Shown here piece after piece: positions 24,910 through 32,810 of a stretch of 64,000 nucleotides of DNA. The stretch is from assembly GCA_032622095.1 (NCBI GenBank), contig CP136062.1:162500875-162564874 (forward strand). The letters run 5' to 3'. A program made the translations under genes and the position numbers. Origin of the DNA: Siphonodentalium dalli (Eukaryota; Mollusca; Scaphopoda; Gadilida; Siphonodentaliidae). Position 1 is the stretch's first letter, and the number at the start of each line of letters is the position of its first letter. Below the pieces are notes generated by a model, which had not been told where the DNA came from, made no database searches, and saw nothing but the letters and a program-made list of their open reading frames with translations.

Positions 24910-25690
24910 TGCCATGGTTAACCACATTAAATTACCATGGTTAACAAGTGTAAACCACCACGTTAAACCAAAGTATAGCACCATGGTAAACCACAGTATA
25001 CCACCATGGTAACACCACGGTAAACCATTGTATACCATCATGGTAACACCACGGTAAACCAAAGTATACCACCATGGTAACACCACAGTATACCACCATG
25101 GTAACACCACGGTAAACCACAGTATAACATCATGGTAACACCACGATAAACCACAGTATACCATCATGGTAACACCGCGGTGAACCATGGTAACACCACG
25201 GTAAACCACAGTATACCATCATGGTAACACCACGGTAAACCACAGTATACCATCATGGTAACACCACAGTAAACCTCAGTAAACCATCATGGTAACACCA
25301 CGGTAAACCACAGTATACCACCATGGTAACACCATGGTAAACCATAGTAACACCACGGTAAACCACAGTACACCACCATGGTAACACCACGGTAAACCAA
25401 AGTATACCACCATGGTGACACCATGGTAAACCATGGTAAAAAAACCGAGATATTTTGGCCGCCCATCGTGGTGTCACCATGGTGGTTTAGCAAGGTGGTT
25501 TACCATGGTGGTTTACCACCATGGTAACACCTCGGTAAACCACCACGGTATTACCACCACGGTAAAACCATGGTAAACCACCAATGTAAACCACCATGGT
25601 GACACCACGATGGGCGGCCAAAATATCTCGGTTTTTTTTACCATGGTTTACCGTGGTGTTTTACCATGGTGGCACCAAGGGGGATTTTTA
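24910..25690. repeat. Right subterminal palindrome array
   Basis: About 20 units of roughly 34 bp. A unit is read as CATGGTAACACCACGG followed by TAAACCACAGTATACCAT, with shorter variants. From about 25440 the units change to a mixed-orientation block with the palindromic sequence AAATATCTCGG/CCGAGATATTT (25447 and 25620) flanked by GGCCGCCCATCGTGG, itself a small inverted repeat. ORFs across the array arise from repetition. Confidence 0.8.
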
Positions 25691-25696
25691 TATGGG

Positions 25697-25784
25697 AGCA
25701 CTTGGATGGGTGACCGGTGGCCTGAGATTTTGGGTGTTGCCAACTTTCAGTGCGACTCCCGCATTCCACCCTTCTCCCGTTACA
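25697..25784 (+). repeat. 5' LTR of the TRIM, second part
   Basis: It continues the 5' LTR after the insert. AG (25697-25698) repeats the AG at 20304-20305, and CACTTGGATGGGTGACCG then resumes the 5S-like sequence. The part ends CCCGTTACA at 25784. It differs from the 3' LTR at three positions (GTGACC/GTAACC, TTTTGG/TTTCGG, TTCAG/TTCGG). Confidence 0.85.
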
Positions 25785-25785
25785 C

Positions 25786-25803
25786 TGGGGGCTCGCCCGG
25801 TCC
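25786..25803 (+). other. Primer-binding-site-like sequence
   Basis: One base after the 5' LTR lies TGGGGGCTCGCCCGGTCC. It starts TGG, as expected for a complement of a tRNA 3' CCA end. The first ten bases equal those of a tRNA-Pro-type PBS known from retroviruses, and later bases differ. Position and spacing fit an LTR-retrotransposon PBS; the actual primer tRNA is inferred. Confidence 0.65.
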
Positions 25804-25880
25804 TCAGAGTCTGTGTCATGGTGCGACCGCTCTGAAAGAGGAACTTGGGTGAGGATCACTTGGTGATGAACCTCAAAACG

Positions 25881-25893
25881 AGGAAGGGAGGAA
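25881..25893 (+). other. Polypurine tract of the TRIM
   Basis: AGGAAGGGAGGAA lies directly before the TG of the 3' LTR. This is the required position for the plus-strand primer of reverse transcription. Confidence 0.75.
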
Positions 25894-26106
25894 TGTAGCG
25901 GTCGCGTTGTAAATATAGAAGGCCGATTAATCAACAGCTCCAACGGAGCATGCTTCTTTGGTCCAGTGGTTAAGACACCTTGTCTCGTCACCGAAGTTAA
26001 GCAACGTCAAGCCCGGTTAGCACTTGGATGGGTAACCGGTGGCCTGAGATTTCGGGTGTTGCCAACTTTCGGTGCGACTCCCGCATTCCACCCTTCTCCC
26101 GTTACA
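25894..26106 (+). repeat. 3' LTR of the TRIM
   Basis: An intact 213-bp LTR, TGTAGCGG...CCCGTTACA, with short inverted ends (TGTAGCGG / TGTAACGG). It is followed by the ATTG target duplication at 26107-26110. It contains the uninterrupted 5S-like region. Confidence 0.87.
25951..26064 (+). ncRNA. 5S rRNA-like region inside the 3' LTR
   Basis: The 3' two thirds align by eye with eukaryotic 5S rRNA through the internal control region. Box A is GAAGTTAAGCAACGTC at 25993-26008. The intermediate element and box C are GGTTAG plus CACTTGGATGGGTAACCG at 26015-26038, then CGGGTGTTG near 26053. The 5' third is strongly diverged and includes TGGTCCAGTGG, which also fits a tRNA-type box A, so a tRNA/5S chimera is possible. 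It is not a functional 5S gene: the 5' strand of the terminal stem is unrecognisable. It could still bind TFIIIA/TFIIIC and give pol III transcription. Confidence 0.75.
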
Positions 26107-26200
26107 ATTGTTCAAACTACAAAATGATGTCCGTTGCTCAACCTATGTCTTAATATTCCAACAACATCTGAGCAAAATGCTTCCCTGTGATAGTACTTAC

Positions 26201-26314
26201 CAGTCGAGCATTTTGTGTCAGTATATCCAGCGACGCATGCGCAAGAGTAGCCATTGAGCGCATCTGTACATGTACCACCGTTCTGGCAAGGATTAGATGC
26301 ACACTCATCTATAT
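26201..26314 (-). CDS. Exon: calcium-binding EGF-like domain (duplicate copy 4)
   Basis: A 114-bp phase-1/1 exon with the same acceptor and donor context as the exons at 19488 and 27250. It encodes [16 protein letters not shown], then [20 protein letters not shown]. The downstream intron flank (26107-26200) is nearly identical to 27157-27249. The 3' LTR of the 5S-bearing TRIM ends at 26106, only 94 bp past the donor. All six cysteines are intact. Confidence 0.85.
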
Positions 26315-26975
26315 CTAAAAAGAGAGGAGATATAATATGTAAGCTGATGAGTAGGTGGGGAAGATATTATACATGTATCAACTGAGCCCACAATGTGAGT
26401 AACTAGTCCATAACAAGACATAAAGTATGAAAATTCGGGAGCGTTAGTGCAAACTCTCCTCAAAATTGAAAGTCTGCTGTAAGCTTTAATATGTCAGATT
26501 AGCTCGGAGAACCATTACACAAAATACATGCATGGCTTTATAATAACAACCCATCTCGATTCATATAATAACACACTAAAGACATTTTATTATGAAAACT
26601 GTGATGTACTTCGGCCAAGTTGTTGCATTCGCAGAGTTCTCTACATAACACGCCAAACTTCCAAAGCATCGATCGAATTCATGAAGTTGTCAATGCGTTG
26701 TCAATGGGTTACCATGTGATCAATCAAATGACTATACTTTTACTCTTTGTTGAATTCTGGAAGGAGTCTGTGGATTTGGTTAAGTACAGGTAAAACACAT
26801 GCAATTAACAATTAACAATTGAGACAGTCAATATGGGTAATGGCAGCTATACATGGCCTGAATTATCATGTGTAAATATTCTATGGCCAATTTGGGATTC
26901 TATACTCAACACCTCACTTTCCTTCACTACATACATACTACAACATCTAAAGGAAACTGAGGTTTGAGTATATAT
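26315..26975. other. Intron, nothing recognised
   Basis: Unique-looking AT-rich intron between the duplicated EGF exons. Confidence 0.5.
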
Positions 26976-27075
26976 AGTAATGAATGGCAACAAGCCATTT
27001 TTCCCGACTAAATCCTGAAAAGTTACCCATAATTCTGCTGTGGTTAATGAGTCGATTATTTAGGGCATTACTGTA
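26976..27075. mobile_element. Family A MITE, right half
   Basis: Only the right arm from AATGGCAACAAGCC to GGGCATTACTGTA is present. It sits beside the TRIM empty site. Confidence 0.75.
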
Positions 27076-27130
27076 TATATAATCGCATTTTCCATTTATA
27101 AATTTCAACATGGAACAGCATATGCCAGTC

Positions 27131-27249
27131 AATTATTTGGAATTCTGTATTAAATATTGTTCAAACTACAACATGGTGTCCGTCGCTTAACCTATGTCTT
27201 AATATTCCAACAACTTCCGAGCAAAATGCTTCCCTGTGATAGTACTTAC
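27131..27249. other. Paralogous empty site for the TRIM insertion
   Basis: The intron flank of the exon at 27250 reads AATTATTTGGAATTCTGTAT then TAAATATTGTTCAAACTAC. The same sequence next to the exon at 26201 is interrupted exactly after ...AAATATTG (20178) and resumes at ATTGTTCAAACTAC (26107). This proves the insertion boundaries and the ATTG duplication. Confidence 0.85.
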
Positions 27250-27363
27250 CAGTCAAGCATACTGCATCAGTATATCCAGCGACGCATGCGCAAGTGTAGC
27301 TGTTGACACCATCTGTACATGTACCACCGTTCTGGCAAGGATTAAATGCACACTCATCTATAT
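27250..27363 (-). CDS. Exon: calcium-binding EGF-like domain (duplicate copy 5)
   Basis: A 114-bp phase-1/1 exon encoding [16 protein letters not shown], then [20 protein letters not shown]. It is a close paralogue of the exons at 26201 and 19488, and the duplicated intron flank extends to about 27131. That flank holds the empty version of the target into which the TRIM inserted beside the exon at 26201. Six cysteines and the D-I-D-E start are intact. Confidence 0.85.
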
Positions 27364-28018
27364 CTAAAAAGAGAGGAGATATATGTAAGCTGCTGAGTAG
27401 GTGGGGGAGAGGAGTTGACTAATTGAAAGACAAAATTTAAATTGTTTTTACTTTCTCAACATTTAACCTCTTCACTTCTATGACATCCGTAACTATTAGG
27501 GACATAAAAGTCTGCTATATGGTCCATAGTACCTACGGACCTACTTCAGCACACTAGCAGTAGGCTATTATTCATACAGGTAACTGAAACTCAGAAATTG
27601 GTTCATAAAAATAACTGTATCATGAATTTTCAATCGTGTGTATGATATTCCACGATTGTGAACGATAATAGCCTTTCTACCGAGTCAGTTTTATGGATCT
27701 TGTTTTATTCCCTGTTATAATTTTCCACTGGAAAATGGCAATAATGTCAACAGCCCAACACAAAAATTTGGATGTAGTCATGCATGAGGGTCAAATATCA
27801 TATTCTTCATTGCAAAGTCAGCTCTGTGGTCAGAACAATGGTAGTCACACGGGAACCCTTGCCTTTTTGTATGGTGCCACCCCATGGCCATCCATATATA
27901 AGTTTGGAGTTTGGGATGAAACCTGAGAAGATTTGAAAGGGCTGTCAGCCCTCTCCTACAACCCACTTTTGGATGCTATATAATTCAGTAGTGGCTGAAC
28001 ATACCTTCCCTGAGCACT

Positions 28019-28350
28019 TACGGTAATGCCCTAAAAATTCCCTGCAATTTATGCATTGATTCAGAGTTATAAGTGACAATCTGAAATAGGCTCCCTTCTG
28101 GAGCCATTATTCAGTGTCGGAATGACATGCGGCCATAGGGGTTTGATGCATGAAGCCCATTTGTACCAAATTTGGTTGATATCAGTCCAGGGTCTGGGAT
28201 AAAAATCTTACTCTATTTAATATATAATATTGAGCTTCTCAGTGAGAGCTTTCCGATGAATGGCAACAAGCCATATTTCCGACTAAATCCTGAAAAATTA
28301 CCCATAATTATGCTGTGGTTAAGGAGTCGATTATTTAGGGAATTACTGTA
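28019..28350. mobile_element. Family A MITE split by a foldback arm
   Basis: The left tip GGTAATGCCCTAAA is at 28022-28035 and the right half at 28237-28350. Between them sits the left arm of the foldback 28033-28711. Confidence 0.6.
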
Positions 28351-28711
28351 GCTCACTGATAGGATCACTAAATTCACCCTCTGGGGACCTCATTCTGCAA
28401 ATGTTAGACACACTATATCCAGGCTTGCTTCTGTCCCAGTTTGTGGAAATCAAATTATTACCTAGTGACAGAAACTCAATATTATCTATATATATAAAAT
28501 AGAGTAGGATCTGTCTGGCTGTTCACGATTTTTATCCCAGACCCTGGACTGATTTCAACCAAATTTGGTACAAACGGGCTTCATTCATCAAACGCCTGGG
28601 CCGCAGGCTCTTCTGACGCTGAATAAAGGCTTCATGCATCAAATCAAACGCCTGGGCCGCAGGCTATTCTGACGCTGAATAAAGGCTCAATGCATAAATT
28701 GCAGGGAATTT
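28033..28711. mobile_element. Foldback element with ~200-bp arms
   Basis: The left arm starts AATTCCCTGCAATTTATGC; the right arm ends GCATAAATTGCAGGGAATT. The arms also share CCAAATTTGGT and CCAGGGTCTGGGATAAAAAT. The right arm has an extra ~60-bp internal duplication of the GCCTGGGCCGCAGGCT segment. The loop holds half a family A MITE and a family F fragment. Confidence 0.7.
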
Positions 28712-28751
28712 CAACAGATACGCAATTTTTAATTGGATTTGAAGCACTTAC

Positions 28752-28865
28752 TGGTTGAGCAGCCTGTTCCTGTGTAACCTGGAGCGCATGCACATGTCCA
28801 GTAATTCAAGTGATCTGTGCATGTTCCTCCATTAAGACAGGGAGAACTCGCACATTCATCAGTAT
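28752..28865 (-). CDS. Exon: calcium-binding EGF-like domain
   Basis: A 114-bp phase-1/1 exon, acceptor TTTCAG and donor GTAAGT. It encodes [16 protein letters not shown], then [20 protein letters not shown]. The six cysteines and the D-T-D-E start are present. In the central motif a Trp replaces the usual Tyr/Phe ([12 protein letters not shown]), which would change a conserved packing position. A foldback repeat ends about 40 bp downstream of the donor (28711). Confidence 0.83.
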
Positions 28866-29019
28866 CTGAAATAGACCATATACCAAATTATATCAAGATC
28901 ATCTCTAGGGCATGGCAACATATGCCCTTGAGCCATTTCGAATTATACTACCACAAAATACAATAACAATTTGAGCTTACAAAGAATATCTGGTATACCC
29001 CTAATTTCAATGCCAAAAG

Positions 29020-29310
29020 GTCCGTAACTCATGTGAAAAAAATTGGACAGAATCATATTCGAAATTGACCTGTATTATTAGCTGGCAAACACACATACCA
29101 GCTTTGGTTCACATCGAAAAAATAATCCAAATAGGAGTTATCGGACGGAAACCGAAATTCTAAGTAAAAAAAGTGCCGTAACTCATGTATAAATACAGAA
29201 CCCATAATCAACCTTAGACTGTGTTTTTACCAACTTTGGTTCAGATAACATAATCCAAACTGGGTCGAATTATCATAGTCAGTCGGAAACCAAAAAGAAC
29301 TTTTTCAAAA
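29020..29310. repeat. Family D repeat, diverged
   Basis: 'GTAACTCATGTGAAAAAAAT', CGAAATTGACCTGTATTAT and TTATCGGACGGAAACC follow the family order. Confidence 0.55.
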
Positions 29311-29469
29311 GGGCATATAAAAATTCTGTCAAATATTCTTCTTCCGATAAAATGCAACTCCATGCAGAAGGCTACTGTAGGAATATTATCGCACTTGTGT
29401 GCACAGGCAGAGGATGTCGTTAAAAGCAATTTATTTAAAACAAGGATATTGTATATTACAAGTAAAATC

Positions 29470-29848
29470 ATGAAGTTAACACTTTCATGACTGGTGCTTC
29501 ATGAATATTTTGAAAATACATGGCCGTTGGTGGCCATCTTGGATTTCAAAATTAAATCCATTGGCGCGGGCTACAGGTCGTACTATTCGTCTGATCATCA
29601 TGAAATTTGTCATGAATGGTAATATTGACATGTAGATTGGAACGAGTCATTTTGGGGTCATTCGGCCTAAAACATGGCCGTCAGCAGCCATCTTGGATTT
29701 TAGTCTTTGCATGACTAAATCCTTTGGCACAGCTAGGTTAGACATTTCAATTAGCACCTTTCCATTTCGTCCATTTACTGTCAACCATTAATTATTCCCC
29801 TACCTAAGTTGAGCTACAGTGTCATTGACACTTTCATTAGTCTAGTTG
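29470..29848 (-). repeat. Family C dispersed repeat (probable LINE 3' UTR)
   Basis: Two internal copies of GGCCATCTTGGATTT and CATGAAATTTGTCATGAATG follow the LINE stop codon. The same sequences occur at 39340-39450, 40975-41040, 42755-42980 and 47300-47670. Confidence 0.6.
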
Positions 29849-30197
29849 TCAAATTAGGTTATGGATATTTGTAAAATAGAATTTTCTTGTGTCCCTTTTA
29901 ACTATTTTCTTTTGTAATTTCTGTTCATGTCCTCTAGTATTGGTGCTCAGGCTCTTTTGAAATAACTGATAAGGGTCCAAGTTATATTGTCCATTCATAA
30001 TTTTGTATAGTTCAATGAGATCCCCCCCTGAATCTTCTGAATTTGAGTGACATTAAATTTAGCCTTATCATGCGTTGCCGATAAGGCACCATTTTCGTCG
30101 CTCTTCGTTGTATTCGTTCGATCTCTATGCTTTGATGTTTATAGTGTGGGCTCCAAGCTGTGTTGCAATATTCTAGTACTGGCCTTACCATGGCGAT
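29849..30197 (-). pseudogene. Degenerate LINE reverse-transcriptase C-terminal fragment
   Basis: The minus strand encodes IAMVRPVLEYCNTAWSPHYK, then IERIQRRATKMVP, then RLNLMSLKFRRFRGD and LIELYKIMNG. This is the thumb and C-terminal region typical of CR1/L2/Jockey-type non-LTR retrotransposons. A run of seven G (30022-30028) shifts the frame between RRFRG and the next segment. A stop follows at 29849. Sequence below 29849 (to about 29470) is the likely 3' UTR, and it recurs at 42760 and 47300. The upstream polymerase is missing, so the copy is dead. Confidence 0.75.
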
Positions 30198-30340
30198 ATA
30201 ATATAAACTTACTATCTGTACATTTCCTATGGGATATAATTACTAATCAATGATGCTTTAGTATGGAAAGGGTTAAACTTATATAGAATGAATGAAACAC
30301 TTTTGTGAACTGCATGGTTTAGATGCAACCAAACCACTCC

Positions 30341-30759
30341 AATATATAATAATCGACTCCTTAACCCTTTGAGTGCCAGGGGCCGATCTCATCGGCCCTA
30401 AACCTACAAAATAAGTCTGTTAAAGAATATAAGAATAAATTATTAAAATTGTAAAAAAAATTGTAAAAAAAAACAAAAACAAAAACAAAAATTGTTAGGC
30501 CAATGCATTCTCTTATATATGCGAGGCGACCTATGGTCGACTCGCATATATAAGAGAATGCATTGGCACAGTGTAAATGGGTTGATACAAAAATCGACCT
30601 GGCACTCAAAGGGTTAACCATAGCAGAATTATGGGTAATTTTTCAACATTTACTCAGAAATATGGCTTTTTGCAACAAGCCATATTTCCGACCAAATCCT
30701 GACAAATTCTCCATAATTCTGCTGTGGTTAAGGAGTCGATTATTCAGGGCATTACTGTA
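30341..30759. mobile_element. Family A MITE carrying a nested family B MITE
   Basis: The left arm ATAATCGACTCCTTAA is interrupted at TTAA (30361) by a complete family B element and resumes after TTAA (30617) as CCATAGCAGAATTATGGG, ending GGGCATTACTGTA. The first ~15 bp of the left tip are lost. Confidence 0.85.
30361..30617. mobile_element. Family B MITE nested in family A
   Basis: A complete 257-bp copy with TTAA on both sides, ends CCCTTTGAGTGCCAGG / CCTGGCACTCAAAGGG and an intact cruciform at 30499-30570. The host family A consensus gives the empty site (CTCCTTAACCACAG). Confidence 0.87.
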
Positions 30760-31197
30760 CACTGTGCTTATTCGATCATAATTGCCAACGACTGTCGGCA
30801 CAAGTTATATTCACTCTTTCTAATGATGTCACTGGGGCAAGTTCAAATGCCTAACAAACATGCATGGTAGCCAGGCAACGAGGGCACTCTAGTTTTCCAG
30901 GGCAGATTCGTCCCAACCAATCAAACCCTAGCTAGCTACACCCATAATTGTTTGTAATCTGTCAACCATGCTCAGTTCAGCTGCTCTGCACATTCCAGTG
31001 CATGATTTTTGGTAGGTGTGAATAAGAAAGGGAATAAACATTTCCAATGAAAAATATGTTTTACTGGCCACATCATCATAAACTCAACTGATAAACATCC
31101 CAAAAGAACATCAGACAGCATGTTTATACCCTAATTTTACTACCTGCATATTGACTTTCAAGGGTCGCAATTAGTTCATGTGTACTGTGCCCCTAAG

Positions 31198-31405
31198 TAC
31201 AGTAATGCCCTAAATAGTTGACTCCTTAATCTCAGCAGAATGATGGGTAATTTTTCAGGATTGTAGTCGGAAATTAAGCTTGTTGCCATTCATCGGAAAG
31301 CTCTCCGATGAATGGCAATAAGTCGTCATATTTCCAACTAAATCCTGAAAAATTACCCATAATTCTGCTGTTGTTAAGGAGTTTATTATTTAGGGCATTA
31401 CTGTA
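31198..31405. mobile_element. Family A palindromic MITE
   Basis: A TA-flanked foldback with the central GAAAGCTCTCCGATG hairpin shortened. It lies 143 bp from the EGF exon at 31548. Confidence 0.8.
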
Positions 31406-31547
31406 GGCATACTAGTAAATATTAAATGCCGGTTCTGAATAAGTTAGAACTTAATACAAATGTCAGAATTAGTACCCAAGTAGCCAACTGTGCAGGCAAA
31501 CTCGAGCTCGAAGATATTAAATGATAGTTCTGAACAGGTTTACTTAC

Positions 31548-31664
31548 CAGTTTGACAATCAGTTCCTGACCAACCAGCTACGCAGATACACAGATACATG
31601 TTATATGGTGGTTCTGTACAGGTACCTGCGTTTAGACATGGATTTGGGCTACACTCAGCTGTAT
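31548..31664 (-). CDS. Exon: divergent EGF-like domain
   Basis: A 117-bp phase-1/1 exon, one codon longer than its neighbours. It encodes DTAECSPNPCLNAGTC, then TEPPYNMYLCICVAGWSGTDC. The six cysteines are kept. The calcium-binding start is degraded (D-T-A-E-C instead of D-x-D/N-E-C), Glu replaces the hydroxylatable Asp/Asn, and the loop is lengthened (EPPYNMY). It is probably a non-calcium-binding EGF module, which would make a flexible hinge in an otherwise rigid chain. Acceptor AACAG and donor GTAAGT look normal. Confidence 0.8.
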
Positions 31665-31689
31665 CTGTTGAATATAAGATAAAAATAAA

Positions 31690-32065
31690 AGGTCGCCGAC
31701 CATTTGTCCCCCGAAAAGGAGTATAGATATTTTAACTCTGTCAAAATTCATTGGACTAAACTCAAATTTGAACTTGACCTGTACGTATCTTCATGTGGTT
31801 AATCCACATACCAAATTTAGTTGAAGAGGGTCCATAAACTCCAGCACAAATGGGCGAACCGAACCCATATTATAACTTGATTAGTATTTTGAGCTGAGAA
31901 ACTCACACACCAAATTCGGTTTCGATCCGATAAACCAAAGCAAAGTTATCATCCGAATCATTCCAAATGAATTGACGAATTATAAGTCGAAAAGGGGCTA
32001 TAACTCCAGCAAGAGAAAATGGGCGGACTGAACTCATATTCGAACTTGACCTGTACTTTGAGCTA
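31690..32065. repeat. Family D repeat
   Basis: Begins AAAGGTCGCCGACCATTTGT and CCCCCGAAAAGG; two modules with GAACTTGACCTGTAC blocks. It begins 26 bp from the EGF exon at 31548-31664. Confidence 0.6.
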
Positions 32066-32195
32066 TGTGGAGAGTGTCACTAAATTCACCCCCTGTGGAC
32101 CTCATTCTGCAAATGACAGCCATCTTATTCTCAGTCCCGTTTCTGTATACTCATGAATGTAGATGCCTTCGGAGATGCTCAGATAACAAGTTCAA

Positions 32196-32412
32196 TACAG
32201 TAATGCTCTAAGTAATCAACTTCTTAACCACAGCAGATTATGGTTAACTTATCAGGATTTAGTCGGAAATATGGCTTGTTGCCATTTATCGGAAAGTTCT
32301 CTCCGAGAGCTTTCCGATGAATGGCAACAAGCCATATTTCCGACTAATTCCTGAAAAGTTACCCATAATTCTGCTGAGGTAAAGAAGTCGATTACTTAGA
32401 GAATTACAATAT
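32196..32412. mobile_element. Family A palindromic MITE
   Basis: A full-length foldback with diverged tips (TACAGTAATGCTCTAAG / CTTAGAGAATTACAATA). Confidence 0.8.
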
Positions 32413-32539
32413 ATGACCAGTCATTTGTTGAACTCATTTACTAAACATAATTACCACAATAAATAAAATTCCTTCTGCACATGTGTATTATCGGCTCATC
32501 TTCATATATTTCCTGAACATCTCTCCAGACATATAATCA

Positions 32540-32800
32540 AGTCTTGAAACAGGGTGTCTGTCATTTGCAGAATGAGGTCCCCATAGGGTGAATTTAGTGA
32601 TGCTACCCCGCATAGCGGGCTAGCATCACCAAATTCACCCTCTGGGAACCTCATTCTGCTGAGGTGTAAGCAGAATGAGGTCCACAGAGGGTGAATTTGG
32701 TGATGCTAGCCCACTATGCGGCGTAGCATCACTAAATTCACCCTCTGGGGACCTCATTCTGCAAATTACAGACACACTATTTCAAGGCTTGCATATAATC
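32540..32800. repeat. Family F palindromic repeat
   Basis: Four alternating-orientation copies of GCAGAATGAGGTCC / GGACCTCATTCTGC with GGTGAATTTAGTGATGCTA and the hairpin GCTACCCCGCATAGCGGGCTAGC. It lies next to the minisatellite. Shorter pieces are at 28358-28440 and 32068-32130. Confidence 0.65.
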
Positions 32801-32810
32801 CAAAGAATCC

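Larger units (their letters stand above)
20306..25696. mobile_element. 5.4-kb foldback element with palindrome-array arms
   Basis: It is inserted inside the TRIM 5' LTR with a 2-bp AG duplication. Both ends carry the same inverted terminal sequence CCCATATAAAAATCCCCC followed by TTGGTG (24 bp perfect). Inside the ends lie subterminal arrays (20330-20740 and 24910-25690) of units built on CCATGG, CCACGG/CCGTGG and CCAAGG/CCTTGG. The core, 20741-24909, has no ORF above about 130 aa and no recognisable transposase, so it is non-autonomous or carries captured DNA. It resembles Foldback/TU-type elements in layout. The superfamily is undetermined. Confidence 0.75.
20179..26106 (+). mobile_element. 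5S-bearing TRIM (Cassandra-like miniature LTR retrotransposon), split by a later insertion
   Basis: After removing the 5391-bp insert at 20306-25696 and its 2-bp target duplication, this is a 535-bp element: LTR 213 bp, internal region 109 bp, LTR 213 bp. Both LTRs start TGTAGCGG and end CCCGTTACA. The element is flanked by the direct repeat ATTG (20175-20178 and 26107-26110), and the paralogous empty site at 27156-27159 has a single ATTG. A PBS-like site follows the 5' LTR and a polypurine tract precedes the 3' LTR. There is no ORF, so it must be moved by another element's enzymes. The LTRs differ at about 7 of 213 positions, mostly transitions. Each LTR contains a 5S rRNA-like region, the defining trait of plant Cassandra TRIMs. 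Confidence 0.85.

Noticed and set aside
24799-25480. ORFs of repeated VLPWWYTVV / MVYRGVTMV
   Set aside because: They are translations of the CCATGG/CCACGG subterminal array of the foldback element.
20179-26106. Simple 5S-derived SINE pair
   Set aside because: Equal 213-bp length, TG...CA ends, PBS-like and PPT sequences and a single outer ATTG duplication fit one LTR element better than two SINEs.
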